Positions 28,962 through 37,361 are shown, numbered from the stretch's first letter. The stretch is DNA of 64,000 nt from Polaromonas sp. (GCF_029945895.1 NZ_JAQSDL010000112.1:1-64000), one strand, 5' to 3'. The notes: generated by a model from the letters alone, not told the origin. Program-made: numbers and translations.

Positions 28962-30023
28962 ATGTTTCCCAAAAACACCTGGTATGTTGCCTGCACTCCC
29001 ACCGAAATCGACGACAAGCCGCTGGGCCGGCAGATCTGCGGCGAAAAGATTGTTTTCTACCGCGGCCCCGAAGGCAAGGTCGTCGCACTCGATGATTTCT
29101 GCCCGCACCGCGGCGCGGCCCTGTCGCTGGGCACGGTCTGCGAAGGCAAGCTGGTCTGCGGCTACCACGGCCTGGTGATGGAGTGCGACGGCAAGGTGGC
29201 CTCCATGCCCGGCCAGCGCATGCAGGGCTTTCCGCGCAACCGCAGCTTCCCGGTGGTGGAGCGCCACGGCTTCATCTGGGTCTGGACCGGTGACGAAAAA
29301 CTGGCCGACGACAGCAAGATTCCCCAGCTCGACTGGGCCGACAACCCCGAGTGGGCCTACGGCGGCGGCCTGTACCACATCGCCTGCGACTACCGCCTGA
29401 TGATCGACAACCTGATGGACCTGACGCACGAGACCTACGTGCACACCACCAGCATCGGCCAGAAGGAAATCGACGAAACCCCGGTCAGCACCAAAACCGA
29501 GGGCGACAGCGTGGTGACCAGCCGCTTCATGGAAAACGTCATGCCGCCGCCCTTCTGGCGCGCCAACCTGCGCGGCAACAACCTGGCCGACGACGTGCCG
29601 GTGGACCGCTGGCAGGTCTGCCGCTTCACGCCGCCCAGCCACGTGCTGATCGAAGTCGGCGTCGCCCACGCCGGCAAGGGCGGCTACCACGCCGACCCGA
29701 AAGACAAGGTCAGCAGCATCGTGGTGGACTTCATCACGCCGGAAACCGAAACCTCGATGTGGTACTTCTGGGGCATGGCACGCAACTTCAACCCGAAGGA
29801 CAAGGCGCTCACCGCGCAGATCCGCGAGGGCCAGGCCAAAGTCTTTGCCGAAGACACCGCCGTGCTGGAAGCGCAGCAGCGCAACCTCACGCTGTTCCCA
29901 AAGCGCAAGCTGCTGATGCTCAACATCGACGCCGGCGGCGTGCAGTCGCGCCGCATCATCGACCGCCTCCTTGCGCAGGAACAGGCGCCGGCCCAGGCAC
30001 AGCCCCTAGCGCAGGCGGCCTGA
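28962..30023 (+). CDS. vanA: Vanillate O-demethylase oxygenase subunit
   Basis: This 353-residue Rieske oxygenase starts MFPKNTWYVAC. The [2Fe-2S] ligands are Cys47-His49 (CPHR) and Cys66-His69 (CGYH). The mononuclear-iron motif is NLMDLTHETYVH. It demethylates vanillate to protocatechuate and formaldehyde with electrons from VanB. The C-terminus has an Ala/Gln/Pro-rich tail. vanB follows after 2 bp, consistent with one transcript. Control is by the divergent GntR gene. Confidence 0.95.
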   Translation: MFPKNTWYVACTPTEIDDKPLGRQICGEKIVFYRGPEGKVVALDDFCPHRGAALSLGTVCEGKLVCGYHGLVMECDGKVASMPGQRMQGFPRNRSFPVVERHGFIWVWTGDEKLADDSKIPQLDWADNPEWAYGGGLYHIACDYRLMIDNLMDLTHETYVHTTSIGQKEIDETPVSTKTEGDSVVTSRFMENVMPPPFWRANLRGNNLADDVPVDRWQVCRFTPPSHVLIEVGVAHAGKGGYHADPKDKVSSIVVDFITPETETSMWYFWGMARNFNPKDKALTAQIREGQAKVFAEDTAVLEAQQRNLTLFPKRKLLMLNIDAGGVQSRRIIDRLLAQEQAPAQAQPLAQAA

Positions 30024-30025
30024 CC

Positions 30026-30982
30026 ATGGACAGTCTTGAAGTCAGGGTCATCCGCAAAACCATGGAGGCCGAGGGTATTGCCAGCTTCGAGCTGGCCCGC
30101 ACCGACGGTGCACCGCTGCCGGCCTTCAGCGCGGGCTCGCATGTCGATGTGCAGCTTCCCGGCGGGCTGACGCGCCAGTACTCGCTGTGCAACGATGCCG
30201 TGGAGCAGCACCGCTACCGCATCGCCGTGCTGCGCGACCCGGCATCGCGCGGCGGCTCCATCGCCATGCATGACGCCGTGAACGAGGGCGACATGATTCG
30301 CATCAGCCCGCCGAAAAACCACTTTCCGCTGCAGCACGCGCCGCGCACCTTGCTGCTGGCCGGCGGCATCGGCGTGACGCCGCTGCTGTGCATGGCGCAG
30401 CGGCTGGCGGCCATTCATGCGGACTTCACCCTGCACTACTGCACCCGCTCGGCCGAACGCACGGCCTTTCGCCAGGAAATCGGCGCCTCGGCCTTTGCCG
30501 ACAAGGTGCGTTTTCACTTTGACGCCGGCCCGGCCGAACAGAAGCTGGACCTGCCGGCCGCACTGGCCGGCGCCGCACCCGATCACCAGCTGTACGTCTG
30601 CGGCCCCGCCGGTTTCATCGACCATGTGGTCGGCGCGGCCAAAGCCAGCGGCTGGCGCAACGAGCAGATCCACCTCGAGTATTTCGGCGCCGCGCCGCAG
30701 GACACCACGGGCGACACCGGCTTCGAGGTGAAGATCGCCAGCACCGGCCAAAGCTACACGGTGGGCGCGGAGCAGAACATCATCCAGGTGCTGAAGGACC
30801 ACGGCATCGAGATCCTCACCTCCTGCGAGCAGGGCGTCTGCGGCACCTGCATCACGCGTGTGCTCGAAGGCGAGCCCGACCACCGCGACATGTATTTCAC
30901 CGACGAGGAGAAGGCGAAGAACGACCAGTTCACGCCCTGCTGCTCACGCTCCAAAAGCAGAACCCTGGTGCTGGACCTGTAG
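30026..30982 (+). CDS. vanB: Vanillate O-demethylase reductase subunit
   Basis: A 318-residue class IA reductase with FMN-binding (RQYSLCND), NAD-binding (LLLAGGIGVTPLLCMA) and a C-terminal plant-type [2Fe-2S] domain (SCEQGVCGTC, later CCSRSKS). It moves electrons from NAD(P)H to VanA. Its start is 2 bp after the vanA stop. A 123-bp gap with two tandem copies of a 14-bp unit (31030-31057) follows. Confidence 0.95.
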   Translation: MDSLEVRVIRKTMEAEGIASFELARTDGAPLPAFSAGSHVDVQLPGGLTRQYSLCNDAVEQHRYRIAVLRDPASRGGSIAMHDAVNEGDMIRISPPKNHFPLQHAPRTLLLAGGIGVTPLLCMAQRLAAIHADFTLHYCTRSAERTAFRQEIGASAFADKVRFHFDAGPAEQKLDLPAALAGAAPDHQLYVCGPAGFIDHVVGAAKASGWRNEQIHLEYFGAAPQDTTGDTGFEVKIASTGQSYTVGAEQNIIQVLKDHGIEILTSCEQGVCGTCITRVLEGEPDHRDMYFTDEEKAKNDQFTPCCSRSKSRTLVLDL

Positions 30983-31029
30983 ACCGGCCATCGACAGCTT
31001 TGCCCTGCTTGCCCTACTATTTGCATTTG

Positions 31030-31057
31030 CATTCACCATTCAACATTCACCATTCAC
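31030..31057 (+). repeat. Tandem 14-bp repeat (2 copies)
   Basis: The unit CATTCACCATTCAA/C occurs twice head to tail between vanB and the MetE-like gene, within an ATTCAC-rich tract. The function is unknown; slippage during replication is the likely origin. Confidence 0.6.
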
Positions 31058-31105
31058 ATTCGCGTTCCCCTGCCTGATTTCATCGACCCATAAGGAAAAA
31101 GAGAC

Positions 31106-32218
31106 ATGACCCAGCTCCCCGCCCGTTACGACCACGTTGGCAGTTTTCTGCGCCCCAAATTCCTGCTCGAAGCGCGTGAGCAAAAGGCCAGGGGCGAGAT
31201 CACGCCCGAGCAGCTGCGCAAGGTGGAAGACAAGGCCATCACCGAGATCGTCAAATTCCAGGAAGACGTGGGCCTGAAAAGCATCACCGACGGCGAGTTC
31301 CGCCGCACCTATTTCCACACCGACTTTCTGGCGCAGATCGGCGGCGTGGAGGTGGGCATTCCCTTCACCGTCAAGCGCCCTGATGGCACGGAAGAGCTGG
31401 CACCGCCAGTGATGAAAGTGGTGGACAAGGTGCGCCACGTCAAAGACATCCAGCTCGCCGACTTCCAGTACCTCAAGAGCCAGGTGAGCGCGGGCCACAC
31501 GCCCAAGGTGACCATTCCCTCGCCCACCATGCTGCACTTCCGCGGCGGCCGCGCCGGCATCAGCCGCGAAGCCTACCCCGAGCTCGACCCGCAGTTTTAC
31601 GACGACGTGGCCAAGGCCTACGGCGACGAGCTGCGCAGCCTGGCCGCCGCCGGCTGCACCTATGTGCAGATGGACGACACCAACCTCGCCTACCTGTGCG
31701 ACACCAAGATGCGCGAAGCCGCCCGCCAGCGCGGCGACGACCCTGACGAGCTGCCGCACCGCTACGCCGCCTTCATCAACAAGGTGGTGGCGCAAAAGCC
31801 CGAAGGCATGCTGCTGGCCATGCACCTGTGCCGCGGCAACTTCAAGAGCACCCACGCCGCCGCCGGCAACTACGAGCCTGTGGCCGAGGCGCTGCTCAAG
31901 GAAATGAACCTCGACGCCTACTTCATGGAGTACGACGACGACCGCTCCGGCGACTTCAAGCCCCTGCGCTTCCTGCCCAAAGGCAAAACCGTGGTGCTGG
32001 GCCTGGTGACCACCAAGTTCGGCACGATGGAAAGCAAAGACGACCTGAAACGCCGCATCGAGGAAGCCGCCAAATACGCCCCGCTGGAACAACTCGCCCT
32101 GTCACCGCAGTGTGGTTTCAGCAGCACCGTGCACGGCAACGACATCGCGGTGGAAGCCCAGCGCGCCAAGCTGCGCCTGGTGATCGAGACGGCGCAGGAG
32201 GTGTGGGGTTCGGTCTGA
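31106..32218 (+). CDS. MetE-like cobalamin-independent methyltransferase (UROD/MetE fold)
   Basis: The 370-residue protein resembles the C-terminal catalytic half of MetE, the short YxjG/YxjH group: YDHVGSFLRPKFL at the start, a zinc-site His-Cys in MHLCRGN, and the second Cys in SPQCGFSS. It lacks the N-terminal MetE half. Annotated relatives are called 5-methyltetrahydropteroyltriglutamate-homocysteine methyltransferases, but the short form may use another methyl donor. Following vanAB on the same strand, it may be linked to C1 units released by demethylation (inference). A terminator follows. Confidence 0.85.
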   Translation: MTQLPARYDHVGSFLRPKFLLEAREQKARGEITPEQLRKVEDKAITEIVKFQEDVGLKSITDGEFRRTYFHTDFLAQIGGVEVGIPFTVKRPDGTEELAPPVMKVVDKVRHVKDIQLADFQYLKSQVSAGHTPKVTIPSPTMLHFRGGRAGISREAYPELDPQFYDDVAKAYGDELRSLAAAGCTYVQMDDTNLAYLCDTKMREAARQRGDDPDELPHRYAAFINKVVAQKPEGMLLAMHLCRGNFKSTHAAAGNYEPVAEALLKEMNLDAYFMEYDDDRSGDFKPLRFLPKGKTVVLGLVTTKFGTMESKDDLKRRIEEAAKYAPLEQLALSPQCGFSSTVHGNDIAVEAQRAKLRLVIETAQEVWGSV

Positions 32219-32243
32219 TCGGCCCTCAGATGGTTGCCTGAGC

Positions 32244-32279
32244 AAAAAAGCCGCTGGCAGTCGCCGGCGGCTTTTTTTA
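32244..32279 (+). terminator. Rho-independent terminator
   Basis: AAGCCGCTGGC and GCCGGCGGCTT form a stem with one mismatch and an AGTC loop, followed by seven T residues; A-run upstream. It ends the van operon. Confidence 0.85.
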
Positions 32280-32284
32280 TGTCA

Positions 32285-32339
32285 GATCGGTCCATAGCCC
32301 AATAAATACAGTCGCAAGCAGCTATCAAACAATGAGCAG
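32285..32339 (+). repeat. Dispersed ~55-bp repeat, copy 8 (diverged)
   Basis: The left part is degenerate (CCATAGCCCAATAAAT) but TCGCAAGCAGCTATCAAA matches the family 3' half. Confidence 0.65.
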
Positions 32340-32385
32340 ACGCACCCCTTACCCCCTGGATTCAGGTCTGTGACCTCCATGTATT

Positions 32386-33108
32386 TCATGCTGAAAGCGT
32401 TGACAGTTCGCGCAATGTATTTGCGAGCGGTCTGGCGCGCTGCTGGCTGAAAGTGTCGCCCGGCAAATGGCCTGACAGGGCTTGTTCGAACTCGGGATTG
32501 GCAAACAGCGCTGTGAATTCTGCCGCCAGGTAGGCGCGCAGTTCAGGCGCTGCGGCACGGCACTCGCCCAGCAGTTCGGGCCGCCGGTCTGCCACGGTGA
32601 TGATGTCTTCAAGATCATGGCTACCCAGAAAGTCTGGCCTGCCATCGGCGTCTTTGCCCCGGTCTTTGAATGCCTCCAACTTGGTGCCAATGAAAACCGG
32701 GGCGCTAATGAGCCGGATGCTTATGCCGCTGGGCAATGTGACCATTTCTGCAGTCTGCAGGGCCAATGGATACCATCGGTTGGCAAAGCCCAGGATGTCC
32801 TTGACCGTGGGCATCAAGTCAAGCGTGACATTTTTATAAACCCACCGGCAAATGGGTGCATGGGGCCGCATGTCGTTGCTGAAGCCCTGAGCGCGGACTT
32901 GCTTCTCAATGGCGTGGTAGTCATGCGCCGTCAGCGCTTGCGCAACGATGTCAACGTCTTCGGTGATGCGGATGCGGTCGGGCCGCTCCTGCGTCAGCAA
33001 CATACCCGTAGCGCAACCGCCCACAAAGATCACGCTTTCACATACCGGACCCAAGGCCTGCGCCACGAGCTCCAGAATAGCCAGATTGGGGTTGTTGAAT
33101 GCGGCCAT
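32386..33108 (-). CDS. Nucleotidyltransferase-like protein, putative AbiEii-type toxin
   Basis: A 240-residue protein with the minimal nucleotidyltransferase signature: GGCATGMLLT (30-39), then TEDVDIV (49-55), giving the two acidic metal ligands Asp51 and Asp53. The later SHDLEDIITV motif is typical of AbiEii/MenT-like toxins, which transfer nucleotides to tRNA or protein. It overlaps the upstream winged-helix gene by one base (TGATG), the layout of a toxin-antitoxin pair. The toxic role is inferred. Confidence 0.72.
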   Translation of the reverse strand: MAAFNNPNLAILELVAQALGPVCESVIFVGGCATGMLLTQERPDRIRITEDVDIVAQALTAHDYHAIEKQVRAQGFSNDMRPHAPICRWVYKNVTLDLMPTVKDILGFANRWYPLALQTAEMVTLPSGISIRLISAPVFIGTKLEAFKDRGKDADGRPDFLGSHDLEDIITVADRRPELLGECRAAAPELRAYLAAEFTALFANPEFEQALSGHLPGDTFSQQRARPLANTLRELSTLSA

Positions 33109-33662
33109 CAGCTCAACCTTTCTTCCAGCAGCTTGCGGGCCATTTCACGTTCACGCGCCTGACCTATGCGCAGCGCGTCAAACAAGGCCAGCAACTCGTA
33201 CAAAGCCGGGTCCTGCGCGGCGGCCAGGGGCAACTTGGGGTACAGAGGCAGCAGCGCACTGCCGCGCACCGGGCCGTCAGCATGGGGCCACACGGGCGGC
33301 GTCTCATCAGCAAACAGCACTTTGGACTTGAGCGGCTCCACACCATAGGCCGTAGGAAAACCCATGGTGATCTCGCCCCTTACCGCCGGGAAAAAGTAAG
33401 GCGCCCCCTGCAACACCATGGGCCTGAAAGCCGCCAGCACCAGCGTGGGGACGTCATTAACCTCAGCCAACAGGCGCGCTCCACTGAGCCGCGCCATGCA
33501 GGCGTGGGCTTCAAACTGCGACATGTGCATGGCTTGCGCCAGTGCTGTGTAGGGCAGCTTTTGCCCTGCCAGACACACCAGCTTGAACGCCATGGCCAGG
33601 TCTTGCGGCTTCAGCGACCACTGCGCATGGCCAAGGCGGGATTTGATTCCGGATGAACTCAT
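33108..33662 (-). CDS. Winged-helix protein, putative antitoxin/repressor partner
   Basis: The 184-residue protein has an N-terminal helix-turn-helix region (about 15-65; LAQAMHMSQFEAHACMARLSGARLL), and a Pro-rich C-terminal part. It is not an obvious AbiEi homologue. It is translationally coupled to the nucleotidyltransferase gene, and the AT-rich region before its start holds inverted repeats suitable for autoregulation. An antitoxin role is inferred from gene order. Confidence 0.65.
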   Translation of the reverse strand: MSSSGIKSRLGHAQWSLKPQDLAMAFKLVCLAGQKLPYTALAQAMHMSQFEAHACMARLSGARLLAEVNDVPTLVLAAFRPMVLQGAPYFFPAVRGEITMGFPTAYGVEPLKSKVLFADETPPVWPHADGPVRGSALLPLYPKLPLAAAQDPALYELLALFDALRIGQAREREMARKLLEERLS

Positions 33663-33676
33663 TGGTAATCCATGTA

Positions 33677-33758
33677 TTCAATATGCATACAGAATATGCC
33701 ATGAATTATTTTAAAATTCAACAACAAAATCATAGTTGTCTGCAATATGCATATTGAA
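33677..33758 (-). promoter_or_regulatory. AT-rich operator region of the toxin-antitoxin-like pair
   Basis: TTCAATATGCATA (33677-33689) recurs inverted at 33746-33758, and the second arm lies in the perfect palindrome CAATATGCATATTG (33743-33756). A further GAATATGC half-site occurs at 33692-33699. The surrounding ~130 bp is far more AT-rich than its neighbours. Confidence 0.6.
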
Positions 33759-33819
33759 ATACACGTTCTCACAGCATGAAAACCAGGAAAAGCCACACGC
33801 AACACGAAATCAACGATTG

Positions 33820-33877
33820 AAATCGGGCTCCAGCCCAATAACCACGGGCACAAACAGCTATTTATTTAATAGCAAAC
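33820..33877 (+). repeat. Dispersed ~55-bp repeat, copy 9
   Basis: GGGCTCCAGCCCAATAACC, then CAAACAGCTATTTATTTAATAGC. The rest of 33759-33986 shows no gene. Confidence 0.78.
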
Positions 33878-33986
33878 CACGTGCCGCGCGCACGCCCGCG
33901 GCCCCGCCAGCGCCCCACCTTGCCGCGGCCGGGGCTTCCCGCAGCGGCGGCACGGCCCAGCAGGGCCTGGACGATACTCACGCCTC

Positions 33987-34541
33987 ATGCCCAACACCCT
34001 GCTCCCCCGCTTCGCCGCGCACCTGCGCAAGCACTGGAAAAGCCACCTGGTTCAACTCACCCTGCTGGTGGCGATCGTGGTGGCGGTGCAGGCCTGGCAA
34101 ACGCGGCATGTGCCAGCCGGGCCGGCGCCCGATCTGGCCATCAGCATGCTGCAGCCCGACGGCACGACGACCCGCACCACGCTGGCCCAGTGGCGCCAGG
34201 CCCACCCCGGCCAGCCGGTGGCCCTGCACTTCTGGGCCGAGTGGTGCCCCATTTGCCGCGCCGAAGAAAGCAGCGTCACCCGGCTGGCGCAGGACTGGCC
34301 GGTGCTCACGGTGGCCATGCAGTCCGGCCCGGCCGCCAAGGTGATGCAGGTGCAGCAACAGCGCCAGTTGCCCTGGCAAACCGCCGTCGATACGCGGGGC
34401 GAACTGACGCGTGCCTTCGGCTTTCAGTCGGTGCCCTCTTTTGTGGTGATCGACGGGCAAGGCCAGCTGCGCAGCGCCAGCGCCGGCTATACCACCGAGC
34501 TGGGCATGCGTTTGCGCCTGTGGTGGGTCAGGCTGTTCTGA
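33987..34541 (+). CDS. Thioredoxin-like protein disulfide oxidoreductase (TlpA/ScsD type)
   Basis: The 184-residue protein has one N-terminal membrane anchor (about 22-40) and a periplasmic thioredoxin fold with the active site WAEWCPICRAEE (CPIC) and the cis-Pro loop VPSFVVID. Such proteins reduce or isomerise periplasmic disulfides. No cytochrome-c or copper-resistance partner is adjacent. Its end overlaps the convergent DUF296 gene by 14 bp. Confidence 0.85.
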   Translation: MPNTLLPRFAAHLRKHWKSHLVQLTLLVAIVVAVQAWQTRHVPAGPAPDLAISMLQPDGTTTRTTLAQWRQAHPGQPVALHFWAEWCPICRAEESSVTRLAQDWPVLTVAMQSGPAAKVMQVQQQRQLPWQTAVDTRGELTRAFGFQSVPSFVVIDGQGQLRSASAGYTTELGMRLRLWWVRLF

Positions 34542-34986
34542 GCCCGTCCTCGTCGCCGGCCTGGCGCCCAGCTGGTGTGATCTGAAGCTCGTCGTAGCCC
34601 GTCGCCGCATCCGGCGCACGTGAAAATTCCCACTCCGGCAGCAGTGCCAGCAAGACCTCCGCCGTGGTGCGCACCGTGCAGCCCGGCGCCACATGGCCGC
34701 CCACCACGTCGCCGGTGGCGGTGGACAGCGCCATGTGTATGTGCGAACTGCTGCGTGCGCCCTGCCCCGTGCCGTTGAACGCCACCGTGCCCGACAGGCT
34801 CAGGATTTCCATGTCGCCCGTCAGGCGCTGCGGCTGCTTAGCGCCCGCAAAACGCAGGCCCGCGCTGGACAGGCTGCCGATGCCGGACAGCACAAAGGCC
34901 GCGCGGCAGTTGGCGCCGCGCACCGCCGCTTCGATGGCGGTGCGCAAGTCCTGGCCGGGGTTCAGCCGGAGGGGGAGGGTTTGCAT
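34528..34986 (-). CDS. PPC/DUF296 domain protein
   Basis: A 152-residue single-domain protein. The PPC fold is marked by FVLSGIGSLSSAGLRFAG, ILSLSGTVAFNG and the His-containing SSSHIHMALST, followed by GGHVAPGCTVRTTAEV. Plant relatives bind AT-rich DNA through an added AT-hook; bacterial stand-alone forms have no established role, though the conserved His residues suggest a metal site. Tail-to-tail overlap with the thioredoxin-like gene. Confidence 0.85.
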   Translation of the reverse strand: MQTLPLRLNPGQDLRTAIEAAVRGANCRAAFVLSGIGSLSSAGLRFAGAKQPQRLTGDMEILSLSGTVAFNGTGQGARSSSHIHMALSTATGDVVGGHVAPGCTVRTTAEVLLALLPEWEFSRAPDAATGYDELQITPAGRQAGDEDGLRTA

Positions 34987-34997
34987 GGTTTTATTGA

Positions 34998-35058
34998 ATC
35001 AAATTGGCCGCCAGCCCTTACTGGTATTGCGCAGGCAACTATCAAATAAAGAGCTATT
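34998..35058 (+). repeat. Dispersed ~55-bp repeat, copy 10
   Basis: AATTGGCCGCCAGCCCTTACTGG, in parts identical to copy 13, then GCGCAGGCAACTATCAAATA. Between two minus-strand genes. Confidence 0.8.
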
Positions 35059-35066
35059 TACTGACG

Positions 35067-35438
35067 TCAGCCGCCCTGATTCGGGTCGGTGATCTCCGTG
35101 TGTTTTTGGCTGGAGCCGCGCGCCCGGTCCACCGGGTACTTGCCGGCATTGACGACCAGCTTCAGCCGCGCCGCTTCCAGCAAGTCAATCTGCAGCTTGT
35201 CGCAAAGCTGCAGCAGGTACAGCAACACATCGGCTGCCTCGGCGGCCACCTCGGCCTTTTTGGGTGCGGCCAGGGTGCGGCTTTGTTCTTCGGTCAGCCA
35301 CTGGAAGTGCTCCAGCAGCTCCGCCGCCTCCACCGACAGGGCCGACGCCAGGTTCTTTGGCGAGTGAAACTGCGCCCAGTCGCGCGCCTGGGCAAAGTCG
35401 CGCAGGGACTGGGTCAGGGAGGGAATGTCGTTGTTCAT
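35067..35438 (-). CDS. MazG-like nucleotide pyrophosphohydrolase
   Basis: This 123-residue protein starts MNNDIPSLTQSLRDFAQARDWAQFHSPKNLA. The all-alpha NTP-PPase motif is present: VEAAELLEHFQWL (first acidic helix) and EAADVLLYLLQLCDKL (second), matching the small RS21-C6/dCTPase-like branch. It hydrolyses (d)NTPs to monophosphates and may clean damaged or excess nucleotides. Longer in-frame starts run into a repeat and are rejected. Confidence 0.88.
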   Translation of the reverse strand: MNNDIPSLTQSLRDFAQARDWAQFHSPKNLASALSVEAAELLEHFQWLTEEQSRTLAAPKKAEVAAEAADVLLYLLQLCDKLQIDLLEAARLKLVVNAGKYPVDRARGSSQKHTEITDPNQGG

Positions 35439-35568
35439 GTCTTGGTATTTCCGGGCCCATGGGCAGGGCTGAGTCTTCTCGGCAAGGTTCAAGCGCATGT
35501 TATGCGCATCAACCCCTGCAGGCCTGTTCCATGCCTTCCATTGGCCGTGCCTATGCCAACCACCCATG

Positions 35569-35626
35569 CAAAAAACGGCTGCAGTCCAATCAGCACGGGC
35601 GCCAGCAGCTATCAAAACAAGAGCGT
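35569..35626 (+). repeat. Dispersed ~55-bp repeat, copy 11
   Basis: CGGCTGCAGTCCAATCAGC, then GCGCCAGCAGCTATCAAAACA. Confidence 0.75.
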
Positions 35627-35633
35627 TCCACAG

Positions 35634-35660
35634 GTTTTGCCGCAACGTCTGCGGCAAAAC
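35634..35660 (+). other. Perfect 11-bp stem-loop
   Basis: GTTTTGCCGCA (35634-35644) and TGCGGCAAAAC (35650-35660) flank a 5-nt loop, with a T7 run 17 nt further on. It could be a terminator of an unseen transcript or an operator for the hydrolase gene. Confidence 0.45.
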
Positions 35661-35849
35661 CCATCGGCCGGTTGGCTTTTTTTGCTGGTTTGCTGGTTCT
35701 GGATGGGCCGGACGCGCCCCTTTTCATCCGCCTGAAACAGCATCTCGCGCCGCGGCCCGGCCGTTCCGTCGCAATCCGCCCCAGCGCCGGCCCGGGCGCT
35801 CCTACCATCGCGTCCAGTTTCAACCCAGTCAACACCCACGGAGCTCACC

Positions 35850-36878
35850 ATGCCACTCTCACCCCACCGACCCTCTCTCGTTTTCTGCGGCCTGCTGCTG
35901 ACGGCGGCCCAAGCCATGGCGGCGCAAGCCGGCTGGCGCCAGATCACCTTTCCAGCCACCACGGCAGATGCCGCGCCCATCGTGGCGGCCCTGTATTACC
36001 CCACGCAGGGGCCCGCCCGCACCATCGCCATGGGCCCGTTTAATGTGAACGTGGCCATGCAGGCCGCACCCGAGGCCAAAGTCAAGGGCCTGATCGTCCT
36101 GAGCCACGGCACCGGCGGCAGTGAACTCGCGCACAGCAGCCTGGCCGAGGCGCTGGCGCAGCAGGGCTACCTGGTGGCCGCCTTGCGCCACCCCGGCGAC
36201 AACTGGCAGGACCGCTCCTTGCGCCAGGGCAGCCTGGAGCGTTATGCCACCGAGCGGCCGCGGCAGGTTTCGCGCGTGATCGACGCCTTGCTTAATGACC
36301 CGTTATGGAAGGACCGCATCGCCAGCGACGCCAAGGGGCCGCGCGTGGGCGCCGTGGGGCATTCGGCCGGCGGCTACACCGTGCTGGCCCTGGCGGGCGG
36401 GCGGGCCGAGCCGTCGCGCTTCGACGCGCATTGCAACACCGAGCGCGCCGAGGACCCGATTTTCTGCAGCACCGGCAAAGAGCGCGCACCGGGAACGAGC
36501 AACGGCGCCGCAGCGCCGGCCATTCCGCCCTTGACCGACACCCGCGTGCGCGCCGTGGTGGCCCTGGCGCCCATGGGGGCCTTGTTCACTGCCGCTTCAC
36601 TGAAGCAAATCCGCATCCCGGTGGCGGTGTATGAGGCGCAGCTGGACCGTTTCCTGGTGCCGCGCTTTCATGCCGAATGGGTGGCCGCGAACGTGCCCGG
36701 TGTGGACATGCACCGCGTGCCCAATGCCTGGCACTTTGCGTTTCAGGACACGCCCACCATGCCCATTCCCTCTGAAGACGGCGACATCGGCGCCAACCCG
36801 CCGGGCTTTGACCGGGGCGCGTTTCTGGGCCAGCTGCAGCGTGAGCTTCCTGCGTTTTTTGACAAGGCACTGAACTGA
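35850..36878 (+). CDS. Secreted alpha/beta hydrolase (dienelactone-hydrolase-like)
   Basis: A 342-residue protein with a signal peptide ending QAMAAQA. The nucleophile elbow GHSAGGYT marks the catalytic Ser; the oxyanion region is LSHGTGGS, and the C-terminal His is probably in NAWHFAF. The arrangement resembles predicted dienelactone-hydrolase/platelet-activating-factor-acetylhydrolase-type esterases. The substrate is unknown. Two Cys residues (HCNTE, FCSTG) could form a periplasmic disulfide. An ACGGAG ribosome site precedes the ATG. Confidence 0.85.
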   Translation: MPLSPHRPSLVFCGLLLTAAQAMAAQAGWRQITFPATTADAAPIVAALYYPTQGPARTIAMGPFNVNVAMQAAPEAKVKGLIVLSHGTGGSELAHSSLAEALAQQGYLVAALRHPGDNWQDRSLRQGSLERYATERPRQVSRVIDALLNDPLWKDRIASDAKGPRVGAVGHSAGGYTVLALAGGRAEPSRFDAHCNTERAEDPIFCSTGKERAPGTSNGAAAPAIPPLTDTRVRAVVALAPMGALFTAASLKQIRIPVAVYEAQLDRFLVPRFHAEWVAANVPGVDMHRVPNAWHFAFQDTPTMPIPSEDGDIGANPPGFDRGAFLGQLQRELPAFFDKALN

Positions 36879-36920
36879 CAGCCCGTGGGGAGGCCGCCAC
36901 TGGTGCGGCGCCGCGTCCGC

Positions 36921-37319
36921 CTACCGGGCGGGCGACTTGTTCAACGCCACCGCAGCGCGTATCAACGTCTTGAAGGCTGCCTCGTCGATGCCATCACCCT
37001 CCCCCAGATCGATGGCGCGGCGGGTGTTGCCGTCCAGGCTGGCATTGAACAGCCCGGCCGGGTCCTTGAGCGACGCGCCCTTGGGAAAGGTCAGCTTCAC
37101 CTTGGCCTTGTAGGTCTCGCCGGTGCAAATGATGCCGCCCAGCGACCAGACCGGCAGGCTCCACTTCCACTCTTCGACCACCGCCGGCTCTGCCTGCTGG
37201 ATGAGTGCGCGAACATGGGCCAGCGTCTTGCCGCGCCAGTCGTCCAGGCTGTTGATTTTTGCGTCGATCAACTGTGAGGGAGATTCGCCTTCTTTCGGCT
37301 TGGCTGGGGTTTTGCTCAT
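36921..37319 (-). CDS. DUF1801 domain protein
   Basis: The 132-residue cytosolic protein carries the DUF1801/YdhG pattern: WRGKTLAHVRALIQQAEPAVVEEWKWSLPVWSLGG and KVKLTFPKGASLKDP. The family has no defined biochemical role. It is 42 bp downstream of the DHFR-like gene on the same strand, and such pairs often travel together as small accessory genes. Confidence 0.85.
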   Translation of the reverse strand: MSKTPAKPKEGESPSQLIDAKINSLDDWRGKTLAHVRALIQQAEPAVVEEWKWSLPVWSLGGIICTGETYKAKVKLTFPKGASLKDPAGLFNASLDGNTRRAIDLGEGDGIDEAAFKTLIRAAVALNKSPAR

Positions 37320-37361
37320 GGTGTTGCTCCGTTATTCACGGTGTCTACGACTGCCGCACAA

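Larger units (their letters stand above)
35439..35849. other. Gene-free intergenic region with repeat and stem-loop
   Basis: This 411-bp stretch between divergent genes has no convincing gene. It holds dispersed-repeat copy 11 and a perfect 11-bp hairpin, and is otherwise GC-rich without clear promoter motifs. Confidence 0.6.

Noticed and set aside
33663-33986. Small gene in the AT-rich 324-bp gap
   Set aside because: Frames lack ribosome sites and coding-like composition; operator and repeat explain the region.
35497-35901. 134-codon plus-strand frame upstream of the hydrolase gene
   Set aside because: It runs through a dispersed repeat and into the hydrolase signal peptide in another frame; Arg/Pro/His-rich shadow.
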